From assembly GCF_024714475.1 (NCBI RefSeq), contig NZ_JAMZMI010000001.1, positions 558,001 through 622,000 on the forward strand: a DNA stretch of 64,000 nucleotides, in the 5' to 3' direction. Shown piece by piece: positions 27,547 through 37,421 of the stretch (position 1 is the stretch's first letter; each line of letters opens with the position of its first letter). A model generated the notes under the pieces. It was given only the letters and a program-made list of their open reading frames with translations, did no database searches and had not been told where the DNA came from. The translations under genes and the position numbers were made by a program. This stretch comes from Marinoscillum sp. MHG1-6 (GTDB lineage: Bacteria; Bacteroidota; Bacteroidia; Cytophagales; Cyclobacteriaceae).

Positions 27547-29472
27547 ATGAAAAATCTGCTATTAATAATTTTTATTCTGGGTTTTACCATACAACTACAT
27601 GCCCAAAACAGTATGGGTATTGGCACGAATACACCTAACCCCAATGCAGTTCTGGATTTGGTGTCCCCTACGAATAATCAGGGGTTATTAGTTCCACGTT
27701 TAACTACTGCGCAGCGAACTGCCATGTCATTAACCGCTACAGAAAATGGGCTTATGGTTTTTGACTCAGATGAAGGGATTTACTATTTCTGGGTGAGTGG
27801 AGCCTGGCAACCTGTAGCTAATGGGGCCTCGTCACCCTGGAGCACGCAATCGGGGAACCTATTTTACAATGGTAAAGTGGCGGTGAATTCGGATACGGTG
27901 AAGAGTGATTTTCAAGTGGGTAGCGATCTACACTTTTTTCACTTTGAAAATGCCGGGTTTCAAATAAATGGAGAGGTCGTCGGGGACAATATATTCGCCT
28001 CCGGGGATCAACTATTCACCTCCAGCAATGGGCCTTCAGCATTCATGTTTCTGGATAGCGGCGATATTGAGTTTGTTCACGGTCCCCCTTTGAATGCGGG
28101 TGATAACGCATTGCAGGCGGGTCTGGAATCAAGTCTTAGACTATATAATTCCAGGGATGCAGAATTTAAAGGGTCGTTAAGGATCAGCTCCCTACGGGAT
28201 TCCACGATTCTCACCGACGGAACCTTATCCTACAATGGGGATTTGTTTATTTATTCTCAGGGTCAGTGGAAACCACTCGGAGGTTTAACTTTTCCCTATC
28301 AGGCCAATATTAATGATGGATCAGGATCACCCTTTTACATAGAAAATAACGGATCTGGTGGGGTAGCAGAATTTAGGGTCTCCAATACGTCCGCATTCGG
28401 TTCTCCCTTGACGCTTTACAGCAATTCCCAGCAGAGCGGGGCAAACGCAATGAATATCACTCATGATGGAAATGGCATTGGCTTAAATCTTCATATGAAT
28501 AGTGCGTCTACAAGTTCGGATGCGTTGTTTGTCCAAAATAATGGCTTGGGGACTACAGGATATTTCAGGTCGGATAATTCGGGTAGTCTCAATCCTACTT
28601 TACACGCCGAAATGATCAGTGGGAGTGGTAATGCCATTGAGGGATATAACCGTGGGTTGGGCCCGGCGGGAAGGTTCACTGCAGATAATGCTTCCAATGG
28701 CTCGGTGGCATTCATCGTAGATTCTTACGGAACGAATAGCGCTGCCACCTTTCGAAAATTCAATGTGAGTGTATCACCTGCCGTAGAGATTGATAATACT
28801 TCTGGTGGCGGAGCCGGTCTCACGATCCAAAACCCCTCCGGTACTACCAGCTTTGGGGATGTGTCTTTCATTACCGGGAATCTTGGTTTGGGAGAGTTTT
28901 CACCATCTGCCGTACTGGACGTGGTGGGGACCACGGAGCTTAATGGATCCGTTACGGTGGTTGGTAATCCAATTGCGGCTGATGGGTTTACTTATAATGC
29001 CGGACAGATTAGGTATACAACAATTGGGGTACACGCCTTTCAGCCGGAAATTTTGACGGGAGATGACCCAACAACCTATGTGATTCATGGTAATGGCACC
29101 ACAGCACAGCCAGTAAACAATGGTGACCCGGATGCCCATTTGTCTGCGCCGGTGAATTTACCAAATGGTGCTAAGCTCACACGAATGGAGGCGCAGTTAT
29201 ATAATGCTTCCTCAATATATGGTGTGACCATGGAACTGTATAGAAAAACACTTGGTGGAGCTCCCGATTTGATCGCAACATGTACATGGACTGGTACTCT
29301 TCCGTCATCTACACTGAATACGACTACGGTTTTTAATGGTAAGGAAACAATAGACAACACCACTTATCAGTATTGGCTAAGGTTTACAGGCTCGGTACCT
29401 GATGGTGGGGCTGGCTTGGAAAGTTATACTGCAGGTGTCAGATTTCAATACACAGTAGCTGAACCTGATTAA
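27547..29472 (+). CDS. Secreted protein paralogous at its N-terminus to its upstream neighbour
   Basis: A 641-residue exported protein (signal peptide ending LHAQ). Its first ~100 mature residues copy the upstream protein almost position for position: NSMGIGTNTPNPNAVLDL, NQGLLVPRLTT and a YYFWVSGAW segment. The centre is beta-rich and glycine/asparagine-rich, with several weak repeats of the NNGSGG / NNGLGTTGYF type. The last ~150 residues form a different domain (QIRYTTIGVHAFQP to RFQYTVAEPD). No catalytic motif or T9SS sorting domain is seen. It sits between two genes of the same operon, 15 bases after the first and 11 before the next. Function unknown; probably a surface or fibre component. 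Confidence 0.85.
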   Translation: MKNLLLIIFILGFTIQLHAQNSMGIGTNTPNPNAVLDLVSPTNNQGLLVPRLTTAQRTAMSLTATENGLMVFDSDEGIYYFWVSGAWQPVANGASSPWSTQSGNLFYNGKVAVNSDTVKSDFQVGSDLHFFHFENAGFQINGEVVGDNIFASGDQLFTSSNGPSAFMFLDSGDIEFVHGPPLNAGDNALQAGLESSLRLYNSRDAEFKGSLRISSLRDSTILTDGTLSYNGDLFIYSQGQWKPLGGLTFPYQANINDGSGSPFYIENNGSGGVAEFRVSNTSAFGSPLTLYSNSQQSGANAMNITHDGNGIGLNLHMNSASTSSDALFVQNNGLGTTGYFRSDNSGSLNPTLHAEMISGSGNAIEGYNRGLGPAGRFTADNASNGSVAFIVDSYGTNSAATFRKFNVSVSPAVEIDNTSGGGAGLTIQNPSGTTSFGDVSFITGNLGLGEFSPSAVLDVVGTTELNGSVTVVGNPIAADGFTYNAGQIRYTTIGVHAFQPEILTGDDPTTYVIHGNGTTAQPVNNGDPDAHLSAPVNLPNGAKLTRMEAQLYNASSIYGVTMELYRKTLGGAPDLIATCTWTGTLPSSTLNTTTVFNGKETIDNTTYQYWLRFTGSVPDGGAGLESYTAGVRFQYTVAEPD

Positions 29473-29483
29473 TCAAGGAAAAG

Positions 29484-32400
29484 ATGATAGACATGAAAAA
29501 GATTATCTTCTCTTCGTTTACAATGCTAATAATTAGCCTTGGCTATGCCCAGGTTACCAACAATGGGTTGCCAATGCTGATTCAGTCTGGGCTCACAGTG
29601 GCCGTGGAAGGGGATTTTACTTCCACCGGAGACGTTACCAACGAAGGAACCATGGCTTTAAGGAATGCGGTCACCATTTCCGGAAATTACGGCGGAACTG
29701 GAACATTGTTGTTGGATGGGACCAATCAGAGTTTAACAATTACTCCAAAAATCACCACGTTGTTGATGGCCACCGGAGGGGATAAGACACTCTTATCCAA
29801 TTTGACAGTAGATGATCTTAACCTTACACTAAGCGCTAACATGATTACTGGAAGTAATGCTTTGCAAGTGGATGGAGAGATCATTGGTTATGATGAAACT
29901 TTCAATATTGAAGGTAAACTGATCCGTACTGGAGCTGATTCCCTTTACTATCCGATTTCCAATGGAACTAACTATACCCCAGTTTCCCTAACGGGTATAT
30001 TAGGAACTAGCCCCGCGATTGGGGTACAATCCTTCGAAACAGCGGCCAGTGGTTCCACAGGTTATGGCTTGCTTGCGGTGAATGGTGATCGATATTGGCA
30101 GATTAGCCAGGATGGAGGAACGTTTACCTCTGCCTTTGTTGAACTTCCTGTCATTAATGAAACCATAGCTACAACGATCAATGAGTTGGCTGTTGCGAAA
30201 CTTTCAGGTGATGCATTTACAGGTTTGGGGTTGGCGACTCCCACTGGTGACCTGACCGCAGGAACGATAAAGGCTCCCCAGGCTTCTGGTATTGGAACCT
30301 ATACCGTCGGTAAATACTTTGATGAAGCGTTACGGGTTAACGATTCCCTTGCCCTGGTAAGCATTTATGAAAATCTAATTGGTATTGACTGGGTGAATAA
30401 ATCCGGATGGTTGAAAACAGGTTTAGATAACTGGCATGGTGTATCCATGGTGGATAAAAGGGTTTCAGCAATTGGTCTGCCCTCCAATAATCTTGTGGGA
30501 GAATATCCTGAAATTTCGTCTGGGTTAGAGGACATGGCCGTACTGAATTTGAGCGATAATGAAATTGATTCGTTACCGGCCCTAGCGCGATTCGGTGCCA
30601 TAACAGCCGCACAATTTGCAAATAACAGACTGGACTTTGCCTCAATCATTCCCAATCTGGGGGTATCAGGATTTGATTATAATCCTCAAAAGGAGGTTGG
30701 AGAGTTAGTGGATACATTGTTCGAGCAGGATTTGGTTCAGATATATACGATCAGCCGGGCCATTGGTGGTGGGGCTGGGAATTCCTATTCATGGTTTAAG
30801 CGTGACAAGGCGGGTACTGTTACCTCCGTCCCCAATACAGGTCCCACTCTGGACTTGAGTATTCAAAGTTTTGATGATGAGGGGTATTATTATACTGAGG
30901 TAACGAATGGCAGTGTGCCCGGACTGACACTCACTACTTATGATTTTTTTGTTAAAGTCTCTTCCCTGAGTCGGGACAGTGTCGCTTTGATGGAACTCTA
31001 CAATGCGACGGGTGGTCCGAACTGGATCAATAGTTCGGGATGGGGCTCAGGTCAGGTAAGCAACAACTGGTTTGGGGTGGCGGTGGCCAATAACAGGGTG
31101 ACAGGTGTTTCCCTACCATCGAACAACATGGATGGGAACGTACCGGATGGTTTTGCCGATCTGGTGAGTCTAACCGCCGTGAATGTCGAGAACAATTCTT
31201 TAAGAAGTTTCCCTGACATGACGGGTATTCCTACACTTACCAGTCTAGACATTTCGGATAACAGATTGGTATTTAATGACATTGTACCCAATGTCGGAAT
31301 TTCGAATATTGATTACTCCAACCAAAAGCGTTTTGGGGTAACCGTTTATGATACACTGGCTGCAGGTACGGATTATGAGTTGAGGTATGAGGCACTTGGA
31401 GATGAAAACACACAATATCAATGGAAATTTGCGCCGTTATTACCTGGTGAACCCTATAACAATGATGTGGATACCATTGTAGGTGCAAACCTCCGTGCTT
31501 ATACCATCGAGAATATTGACATCAATAATCAGGGTACTTACCGATTGGTGGTATCTCATCCGCAAGCCCCGGGTTTGGTTATTCAGAGTAGAAACCAAAA
31601 CATTATGGCACAAACGGACTTTATTGGGAATGTACTTTTTGCAGGAGGCGCACCGCTTACTAATGGTGAAGTGGTAGTTTGGAGGAAAACACCACAGGGG
31701 CCGTTTCAACAAGAAAATATCACTACTGTTAGTAGCGATGGTTCTTATCTGCTTGAGGAGGTCGTTCTCGGGACTTTTCTAGTGGTTGCCAGACCAGATC
31801 GGAGCTTATATCCTGATGCGATTCAGACCTATTACGTAAAACAACAGACTTACACGGACGCAGATACCCTCCAATTAGAAGGGGTAACGTCCGGGATTGA
31901 TATTGAGTTGATTGAGATCACTCCCGATCCTCCTGTAGCTACAGGGGCACGGATTTATGGATATGTGGAATCCGAGTTTGATGATCCGATCGACGAGGAG
32001 GGAAACAGAACAGAGGCTCGACGAAAGGTACGAAAAGCAGCCTGTTCGATGCGAAGATTTAAGTCTCAGGGACGTCCGGTGCAGGATTTTCAAGATAGCG
32101 TGGAGGCGGAAATTGCCTATTATATCGAAACCGATGACGAGGGGTACTTCAATTTTGAGGGGGTGGCTGATGGTAAATACCTGATCAGTATTGAATTTCC
32201 GGGAGTGCCGATTGACCCAACCTCCGAGGTAGTTTTTGAAGTAGGTGGTGACAAAGAGAACCAGGTGATTGAAGTGAATGCGCTGATTACCGAATTGGGG
32301 ATTGAAGTGGATCAAACGGAGATTCTTTATACCCTGAAACCTTACATTAAGGATCTGCATTTTTATCCTAACCCTACGGAAGGGGTACTTGCATTGGATT

Positions 32401-32606
32401 ATACCGTTTACAGATCAATAGAAGACTTGCAGCTCAAGCTGACCAGTATGGATGGTCGGATCATCAAGGAAGCGGAGGCCCCACATTATAAAGGTAGGTG
32501 GCATACGCAGCTCGACCTGAGTGATGTGTCTGTGGGTATTTATCATTTAGTCTTTACCGATGATGCCGGAACGTTTAGGCAGTCAGTGAAGGTGGGAAGA
32601 AATTAG
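29484..32606 (+). CDS. T9SS-secreted LRR protein sharing the giant protein's C-terminal module
   Basis: A 1040-residue exported protein; ATG codons at 29484 and 29493 both precede the signal peptide (MKKIIFSSFTMLIISLGYAQ). Residues ~25-280 are a beta-rich region of the kind that often opens large Bacteroidota surface proteins. From about 286 to the end it is a paralogue of residues 3113-3870 of the giant protein. The order is LRR cassette, Ig-like domain, second LRR cassette, Ig-like domain, Cna-B-like domain (VVWRKTPQGPFQQEN), regulatory-like domain with the basic RRKVRKAACSMRRFK segment, and a T9SS sorting domain (HFYPNPTEG to VGRN). Being last in the operon, it may be the exported partner that holds the two fibre-like proteins; this is inference. 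Confidence 0.9.
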   Translation: MIDMKKIIFSSFTMLIISLGYAQVTNNGLPMLIQSGLTVAVEGDFTSTGDVTNEGTMALRNAVTISGNYGGTGTLLLDGTNQSLTITPKITTLLMATGGDKTLLSNLTVDDLNLTLSANMITGSNALQVDGEIIGYDETFNIEGKLIRTGADSLYYPISNGTNYTPVSLTGILGTSPAIGVQSFETAASGSTGYGLLAVNGDRYWQISQDGGTFTSAFVELPVINETIATTINELAVAKLSGDAFTGLGLATPTGDLTAGTIKAPQASGIGTYTVGKYFDEALRVNDSLALVSIYENLIGIDWVNKSGWLKTGLDNWHGVSMVDKRVSAIGLPSNNLVGEYPEISSGLEDMAVLNLSDNEIDSLPALARFGAITAAQFANNRLDFASIIPNLGVSGFDYNPQKEVGELVDTLFEQDLVQIYTISRAIGGGAGNSYSWFKRDKAGTVTSVPNTGPTLDLSIQSFDDEGYYYTEVTNGSVPGLTLTTYDFFVKVSSLSRDSVALMELYNATGGPNWINSSGWGSGQVSNNWFGVAVANNRVTGVSLPSNNMDGNVPDGFADLVSLTAVNVENNSLRSFPDMTGIPTLTSLDISDNRLVFNDIVPNVGISNIDYSNQKRFGVTVYDTLAAGTDYELRYEALGDENTQYQWKFAPLLPGEPYNNDVDTIVGANLRAYTIENIDINNQGTYRLVVSHPQAPGLVIQSRNQNIMAQTDFIGNVLFAGGAPLTNGEVVVWRKTPQGPFQQENITTVSSDGSYLLEEVVLGTFLVVARPDRSLYPDAIQTYYVKQQTYTDADTLQLEGVTSGIDIELIEITPDPPVATGARIYGYVESEFDDPIDEEGNRTEARRKVRKAACSMRRFKSQGRPVQDFQDSVEAEIAYYIETDDEGYFNFEGVADGKYLISIEFPGVPIDPTSEVVFEVGGDKENQVIEVNALITELGIEVDQTEILYTLKPYIKDLHFYPNPTEGVLALDYTVYRSIEDLQLKLTSMDGRIIKEAEAPHYKGRWHTQLDLSDVSVGIYHLVFTDDAGTFRQSVKVGRN

Positions 32607-32646
32607 GGTCAAGAAAAAGATGTTGAAGAAACCGCACCGCTAAACG

Positions 32647-32673
32647 AAAAAGGGACTCATCGAGTCCCTTTTT
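32647..32673. terminator. Bidirectional terminator between the LRR gene and susD
   Basis: A 12-bp stem (32647-32658 with 32662-32673) with GGGACTC/GAGTCCC at its core, loop ATC and flanking A5/T5 tracts. It lies 40 bases after the LRR gene and 17 bases after the susD-like stop on the other strand, so it can end both transcripts. Confidence 0.9.
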
Positions 32674-32689
32674 GTTTGAGTAAATTTTC

Positions 32690-34210
32690 TTAATTCCATG
32701 TATCCGTTTCGGACTGTGGGATGGGAAAGACGAATTTATCATCCTGACCAAAGGTTTCAGGCGTCGAATTGCCGATTTCATCATTCCATCTTTTCAGGTC
32801 ATGAAAGATAAGTCCTTCATAGATGAACTCTCTTTTCTTTTCGGTTTTAATGCTATCCAGTAATTCTGCTGTTGAGGGAAATGCGTCTGCTGATAAAGAG
32901 TCCAGTCCCGCTCTGCTTCTGGTGGCATTTAAATCATCAACTATGGCTGTACTTACCGATGAAGTTGCCATTAGCTCTGCTTCTGCCCTTGCCAGATAGA
33001 TTTCAGCAAGTCTGATAACAGGGATGACTCTGTCAGAGCTCATAAACTTGGAGCTACAATAGGTTGCCGTACTGGTTATATGACGATAAAATGCTCCAAC
33101 AATAGATTCCGGAGTTGAAGTGTCATCTGTAGTCATATCTCGTACGCCTCTCAAATCATTACTGGCAAATTCAGGACGGTTTTGTAAAGTTGTAGGTCCA
33201 AGAAATGGAGCGGTTTGTAATCTGAGTGCTCCTATCCCTTTTCCGCTAAGCGATGAATAATAGTTAGTAGGTCCGGTCCCAGTCGTAATATCCCCAGTAT
33301 TATTGCTCAAGGTCTGTTGAATTGCAAAGATGTCTTCAGAACTATTAGAGAAATTGTTAAACGCCTCTGTTGGCGTGGCCGATAGGGAATAGGTTCCCGA
33401 GTTAATGATGGTATCTGCGTAGGCTTTAGCTGAAGCGTAATCGCCCATGTGCATGGATGCCCTCATCAAATAAGTCTGGCAGACGTAATAAGAAACATTA
33501 ACATCGTTTTTACCCAATGATTGCAATAATGTAGATGCGGTGGTGAGGTCACTTACTACTCGTGTATAAACCGCCTCAACAGTAGCCAATGTTGGTGTCT
33601 TGATCTCTTCAACAAAGACAATCGGTTCAGTCAAAAGAGGAATGCTCGTTTCTGTCTTAGTTAAATCCTCATATTCTTTCCCCCAAAATCTAACCAGCTC
33701 GAAATACAGCATACCCCGAATGGCTAACGCCTCGCCATGTATTTTGTCTTGATCGGTGGTCACATTATCAATATTCTTGATGATGTTATTCACGATGTTA
33801 ATTACCTCGTAGGCCCGTCTCCAGTTGGATTCAATTCGCTGATTAGTATTCAGAATTGTATTATCCACAAAGTCGTCATAAAGGGGAGCATTAGTTCCAT
33901 CCCAGGATACTTCAGATGCATTTTGGGCAACAATTAAAGTTGGAATCAACATAAAATCCCCCCCAAAAAGTTCTCCTCCATCTATTCCATCATATATTCC
34001 GCCCAGACTGTAATAGGCACCGACTAATGCTTGTTCAATGGATTCCTGATCAGCATATATATCTCCACTGATGGTTCCGTCTGCTTCGACATCCAGCGCT
34101 TTTTCACATGAGGACAAAATGCCAAAAACTCCCAATACTACGCCTGAAAGCAAGGATGCGTTTAAGCTGCTTTTCATGATTGATTTGATATTCGTATTAA
34201 ATATTTTCAT
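32690..34210 (-). CDS. SusD/RagB-family nutrient-binding lipoprotein
   Basis: An outer-membrane lipoprotein that caps a SusC transporter and presents a substrate. It is 506 residues from the ATG at 34210. An ATG 11 codons later (34177) gives a more typical signal peptide ending in the lipobox LSSC, and may be the real start. The N-terminal helical region contains RIESNWRRAYEVINIVNNII and EALAIRGMLYFELVRFWG, a classic SusD/RagB signature. Near the C-terminus KTEKKREFIYEGLIFHDLKRW is equally typical. It follows the susC gene by 3 bases. The substrate cannot be read from the sequence, and no glycoside hydrolase, sulfatase or peptidase lies nearby to hint at it. Confidence 0.93.
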   Translation of the reverse strand: MKIFNTNIKSIMKSSLNASLLSGVVLGVFGILSSCEKALDVEADGTISGDIYADQESIEQALVGAYYSLGGIYDGIDGGELFGGDFMLIPTLIVAQNASEVSWDGTNAPLYDDFVDNTILNTNQRIESNWRRAYEVINIVNNIIKNIDNVTTDQDKIHGEALAIRGMLYFELVRFWGKEYEDLTKTETSIPLLTEPIVFVEEIKTPTLATVEAVYTRVVSDLTTASTLLQSLGKNDVNVSYYVCQTYLMRASMHMGDYASAKAYADTIINSGTYSLSATPTEAFNNFSNSSEDIFAIQQTLSNNTGDITTGTGPTNYYSSLSGKGIGALRLQTAPFLGPTTLQNRPEFASNDLRGVRDMTTDDTSTPESIVGAFYRHITSTATYCSSKFMSSDRVIPVIRLAEIYLARAEAELMATSSVSTAIVDDLNATRSRAGLDSLSADAFPSTAELLDSIKTEKKREFIYEGLIFHDLKRWNDEIGNSTPETFGQDDKFVFPIPQSETDTWN

Positions 34211-34213
34211 GGC

Positions 34214-37200
34214 TTAAAGTCCTATTTTGATTCCGGTGATAAACATTCTTGGTTGAGGAGCAGTGAAATTGTCAATACCTCTGCTGATATTCTGACCAAC
34301 TACTCCATCTAGTGGGTCCACATAATTCACATCAGGATCGTAGCCGATATAGTCGGTAAATGTCAGCAGGTTGGTGCCACCTACATAAACATCCATGTAT
34401 CTGATTCCCCAGTCATCAATCATTGTTTTTGGAAGATGATAGGTCAGTGTGAGGGTCTTTAATCTGATGTAGCTGCCATCTTCGATCCATCGGGTAGATG
34501 GGTTGGTGTTCTCCTCAGAAAAGATATGCGAGGGGTTGGCCGCATCTGCATCTGCTGTGGTGTACCACCTGTCTACCTGGCCTGAAAGTTGGGTCAAAAG
34601 TTGATATCCACTATTGGCGATAAACTCTCCTGTTTCATAATAGACATCTACATCTCCTACGAACTGAAACATGAATGAAAAATCAATATTCTTATAGGAT
34701 AGGGTATTGGTTAATCCTCCATAATATCCCGGATTTGGATTGCCGGCTACAATTCTTTCTGCTGCTTCCCATTCTTCGGTTACATAGCGGTCACCAAACT
34801 CCGGAATTTTGAAAACATAACCATCACTCAATTCGGTAGCGGTTGGAGTTCTGTTCATGTACCACAGAGGAGATCCAAAATCCGGATCGACACCAGCGTA
34901 CTCCCTCAGGTAAAAAGTTCCTGCCGGCTGGCCTTCCAAAAATGCGCTTGCTCCTACGATAAGTTCTGAGCCATTGAGATCTGTAACCTTGTTATCAAAA
35001 AAGGAGATGTTGAAGTCTGTGGTCCAGCTGAAGTCGTTTTGCTCTACGTTGACCGAGCTTAAATTGATTTCAATTCCTGAGTTTTCCATGGCTCCAACAT
35101 TTTTCAAGACGGAGTTAAATCCACTTGTTTGCGTTACAGGAACCGGGAATAATAAGTCGGTGGTCTTCTTTTGGTAGTAATCCACTGATCCAGTCAATCG
35201 ATCAGCAAACCCAAATTCCACCCCTAATCCCAATTGCGCTGTGCTTTCCCATTTCAATTGAGGGTTGGCAAGATTTGCAAGTCTTACAGCTTCTTGATTT
35301 CCGTAGGTTGCCCTAAAGTAGTTGCTTCGGTAGAGGAAGTCATCAATTGGAACGTTTCCGATGATGCCATAACTTCCTTTAAACTTTAAATAGCTAATGA
35401 ACGGAACGTCAGCCATGAAGCCTTCTTCTGAAACCACCCATCCAGCCGATCCTGCCGGGAAAATGCCATATCGATTATCCTCTCCAAACTTTGAGGAGGC
35501 ATCCATTCTTCCGCTTAATTGGAGGATGTATTTGTTTGCATAGCTATAATTCATTCTAGCGAATGCTGATAATAGAACATTCACACCTGAAGGGATATCC
35601 ACAATTCTCAGTCTGGAATCTGCATCATCCATTTTTTCAAGTGTAGGGATGCTATTGACATTGGCTTGCCTGAAGGTTGGAGTAGTCGTTGCCTTCTGAT
35701 AGGATCCGCCCAGCACAAGAGAGAGTTCCTGATCACTATTCATTTCAGGCTTATAAGTTAGCCATCCATTATAGGTATAATTTCTAAGTTCTGTTTCCGA
35801 TAGTTCAGATCGACCGGTGGTCCCCCCTTCCTGTGTTTCAGGGCCCTGTCGTAATTCATCTCGTAGGTCACTAAAATCAATACCACCGTTGACATCAAGA
35901 GTTAATTGATCCGTAACATCTAGCGTGAGGCCAAGACTTGCTATGATACTATTGTTGAACCCTAGATTATCAGAGAAATTAATCTCCGTCAACGGGTTAT
36001 AGAGATCACTGAAGTTTTCTAATTCGTAGTTATTGTTTTCGTTGTAAGTATCAGAAGGAGGTAACGCGATTGCCTGAAGTGGTGATCCCAGATCCTGATC
36101 TTCTTTGAGTTTCCAGTCCTTGGTGTAGATGTAGTTGACATTAGCATTTGCAGAGAGTCTGCTACTTAACTGGCTATTCAACGACAAACTTCCATTGAGC
36201 CTGTCGAACCTGTTCCCAATCAATATACCCTCCTGAGTATTGTAACCGACGGAGGCAAAATATCCTAGTTTTTCCGCGCCTCCCTGAATACCGACATTGG
36301 CCCTGTGTGAAAGCCCAGCCTGAAATATTTCGTTTTGCCAATCTGTGTCGTTATCAAGTCTTGAGTAAAAGCTGGGCATGTTTACAATATCCCCATTAAT
36401 AGGAATTGCTGTTAGCCCGGAGGATTGCCACTGTGCTAACTGATCTCCCGAATAATCACCTCGATAACCAAATGGCTGTAAGGTGTAATCAATGACCAGT
36501 TGATTAAACTCAGCAGGAGACATAAGGTCCAAAAATTTAGGTGTGGTGCTTACCCCAAACTGATAATCAGCATCAATTTGTATTTTACCGGAGCTTCCTG
36601 ACTTAGTGGTAATAATGACCACGCCATTGGCAGCACGTGAACCATAAATGGCAGCAGCAGAAGCGTCTTTTAATATTTCTATCGAGGCGATATTACTTGG
36701 GTTAATATTTGATTGATTTCCTGATACTAATGGCACACCATCCACTACATAAAGGGGCTGATTAGAATTGGATAGGGATGACCCTCCACGCACACGGACA
36801 GTGGTGTTACCCCCTAATTTACCGCTGGAGTTCTGCACAAACATGCCGGCTGCTTTACCCTGGTTAGCTTGTTCAAGATTGATCAACGGGCTTGAGGCCA
36901 CCTCTCCCCCACCGATAGAAGAAATACTTCCGGTCACATCCTTTTTGGATTGACTACCATATCCCACTGAAAGAGCCCCTGAATCTACGGCTGATTCATT
37001 CAGGATAATGTCAATTCTGCTAAGGCCACCGGCAAACACTCTCTGCGTTTTATATCCATCCATAGTGATCGTGAGGGTTTCATACCCATCTACCAGGGCG
37101 ACGGTGAATTTTCCTAAGGCATCGGTGTAGGTGATGGCGCTGGTTTCATCGACCTTTATCTGGGCTCCAATAATCGGATCACCAGCATCATCGGTCACTA

Positions 37201-37279
37201 CTCCACTGATCGAAAGGTCCTGTCCGAGCAGAAGACCAGACGAAAGCGTAAGGAGCGCAATGGCGAATATAAATTTCAT
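34214..37279 (-). CDS. SusC/RagA-family TonB-dependent outer-membrane transporter
   Basis: A TonB-dependent transporter of 1021 residues from the ATG at 37279, which begins the signal peptide MKFIFAIALLTLSSGLLLGQ; an extended frame to 37345 adds a non-secretory tail. In order: signal peptide; carboxypeptidase-regulatory-like domain (about 20-100, SGVVTDDAGDPIIGAQI); TonB-box region with VGYGSQSKKDVTGS; plug domain with RVRGGSSLSNSNQPLYVVDG and ASAAAIYGSRAANGVVIITTK; then the beta-barrel ending ITGIKIGL. With SusD it forms a bin-lid importer driven by TonB. Substrate unknown. The extra N-terminal domain is the rule in this family and no sigma/anti-sigma signalling domain is present. Confidence 0.95.
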   Translation of the reverse strand: MKFIFAIALLTLSSGLLLGQDLSISGVVTDDAGDPIIGAQIKVDETSAITYTDALGKFTVALVDGYETLTITMDGYKTQRVFAGGLSRIDIILNESAVDSGALSVGYGSQSKKDVTGSISSIGGGEVASSPLINLEQANQGKAAGMFVQNSSGKLGGNTTVRVRGGSSLSNSNQPLYVVDGVPLVSGNQSNINPSNIASIEILKDASAAAIYGSRAANGVVIITTKSGSSGKIQIDADYQFGVSTTPKFLDLMSPAEFNQLVIDYTLQPFGYRGDYSGDQLAQWQSSGLTAIPINGDIVNMPSFYSRLDNDTDWQNEIFQAGLSHRANVGIQGGAEKLGYFASVGYNTQEGILIGNRFDRLNGSLSLNSQLSSRLSANANVNYIYTKDWKLKEDQDLGSPLQAIALPPSDTYNENNNYELENFSDLYNPLTEINFSDNLGFNNSIIASLGLTLDVTDQLTLDVNGGIDFSDLRDELRQGPETQEGGTTGRSELSETELRNYTYNGWLTYKPEMNSDQELSLVLGGSYQKATTTPTFRQANVNSIPTLEKMDDADSRLRIVDIPSGVNVLLSAFARMNYSYANKYILQLSGRMDASSKFGEDNRYGIFPAGSAGWVVSEEGFMADVPFISYLKFKGSYGIIGNVPIDDFLYRSNYFRATYGNQEAVRLANLANPQLKWESTAQLGLGVEFGFADRLTGSVDYYQKKTTDLLFPVPVTQTSGFNSVLKNVGAMENSGIEINLSSVNVEQNDFSWTTDFNISFFDNKVTDLNGSELIVGASAFLEGQPAGTFYLREYAGVDPDFGSPLWYMNRTPTATELSDGYVFKIPEFGDRYVTEEWEAAERIVAGNPNPGYYGGLTNTLSYKNIDFSFMFQFVGDVDVYYETGEFIANSGYQLLTQLSGQVDRWYTTADADAANPSHIFSEENTNPSTRWIEDGSYIRLKTLTLTYHLPKTMIDDWGIRYMDVYVGGTNLLTFTDYIGYDPDVNYVDPLDGVVGQNISRGIDNFTAPQPRMFITGIKIGL

Positions 37280-37350
37280 GTATTTGAGGTTAGGTTTTGA
37301 TATAAGCGATGTTTGGTCGAAAGCAGGCATATTTTCTTCCTGCATAAGAC

Positions 37351-37383
37351 CAAAATAGGTACTGGAAAGACTTTAAATACAAA
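37351..37383 (-). promoter_or_regulatory. Possible promoter of the susCD operon
   Basis: Read on the minus strand, TTTG (37380-37383) is followed after 22 bases by TATTTTG (37351-37357). That is near the Bacteroidota TTTG / TAnnTTTG arrangement, but the -7 box is one base short. It would put the transcript start about 65-70 bases before the susC ATG. Only a weak candidate. Confidence 0.3.
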
Positions 37384-37421
37384 GATTACAGGCTCTAAAA
37401 ATAATCAGAACCTTTACCAAT

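Noticed and set aside
25072-29472. Prophage remnant suggested by tail-fibre-like proteins
   Set aside because: No capsid, terminase, portal or integrase genes are present, both proteins have signal peptides, and the operon ends with a T9SS protein.
31483-32360. Several 60-160-codon frames antisense to or out of frame with the T9SS and SusCD genes
   Set aside because: They lie wholly inside strongly supported genes, have no start context or recognisable motifs, and mirror the codon bias of the real frame.
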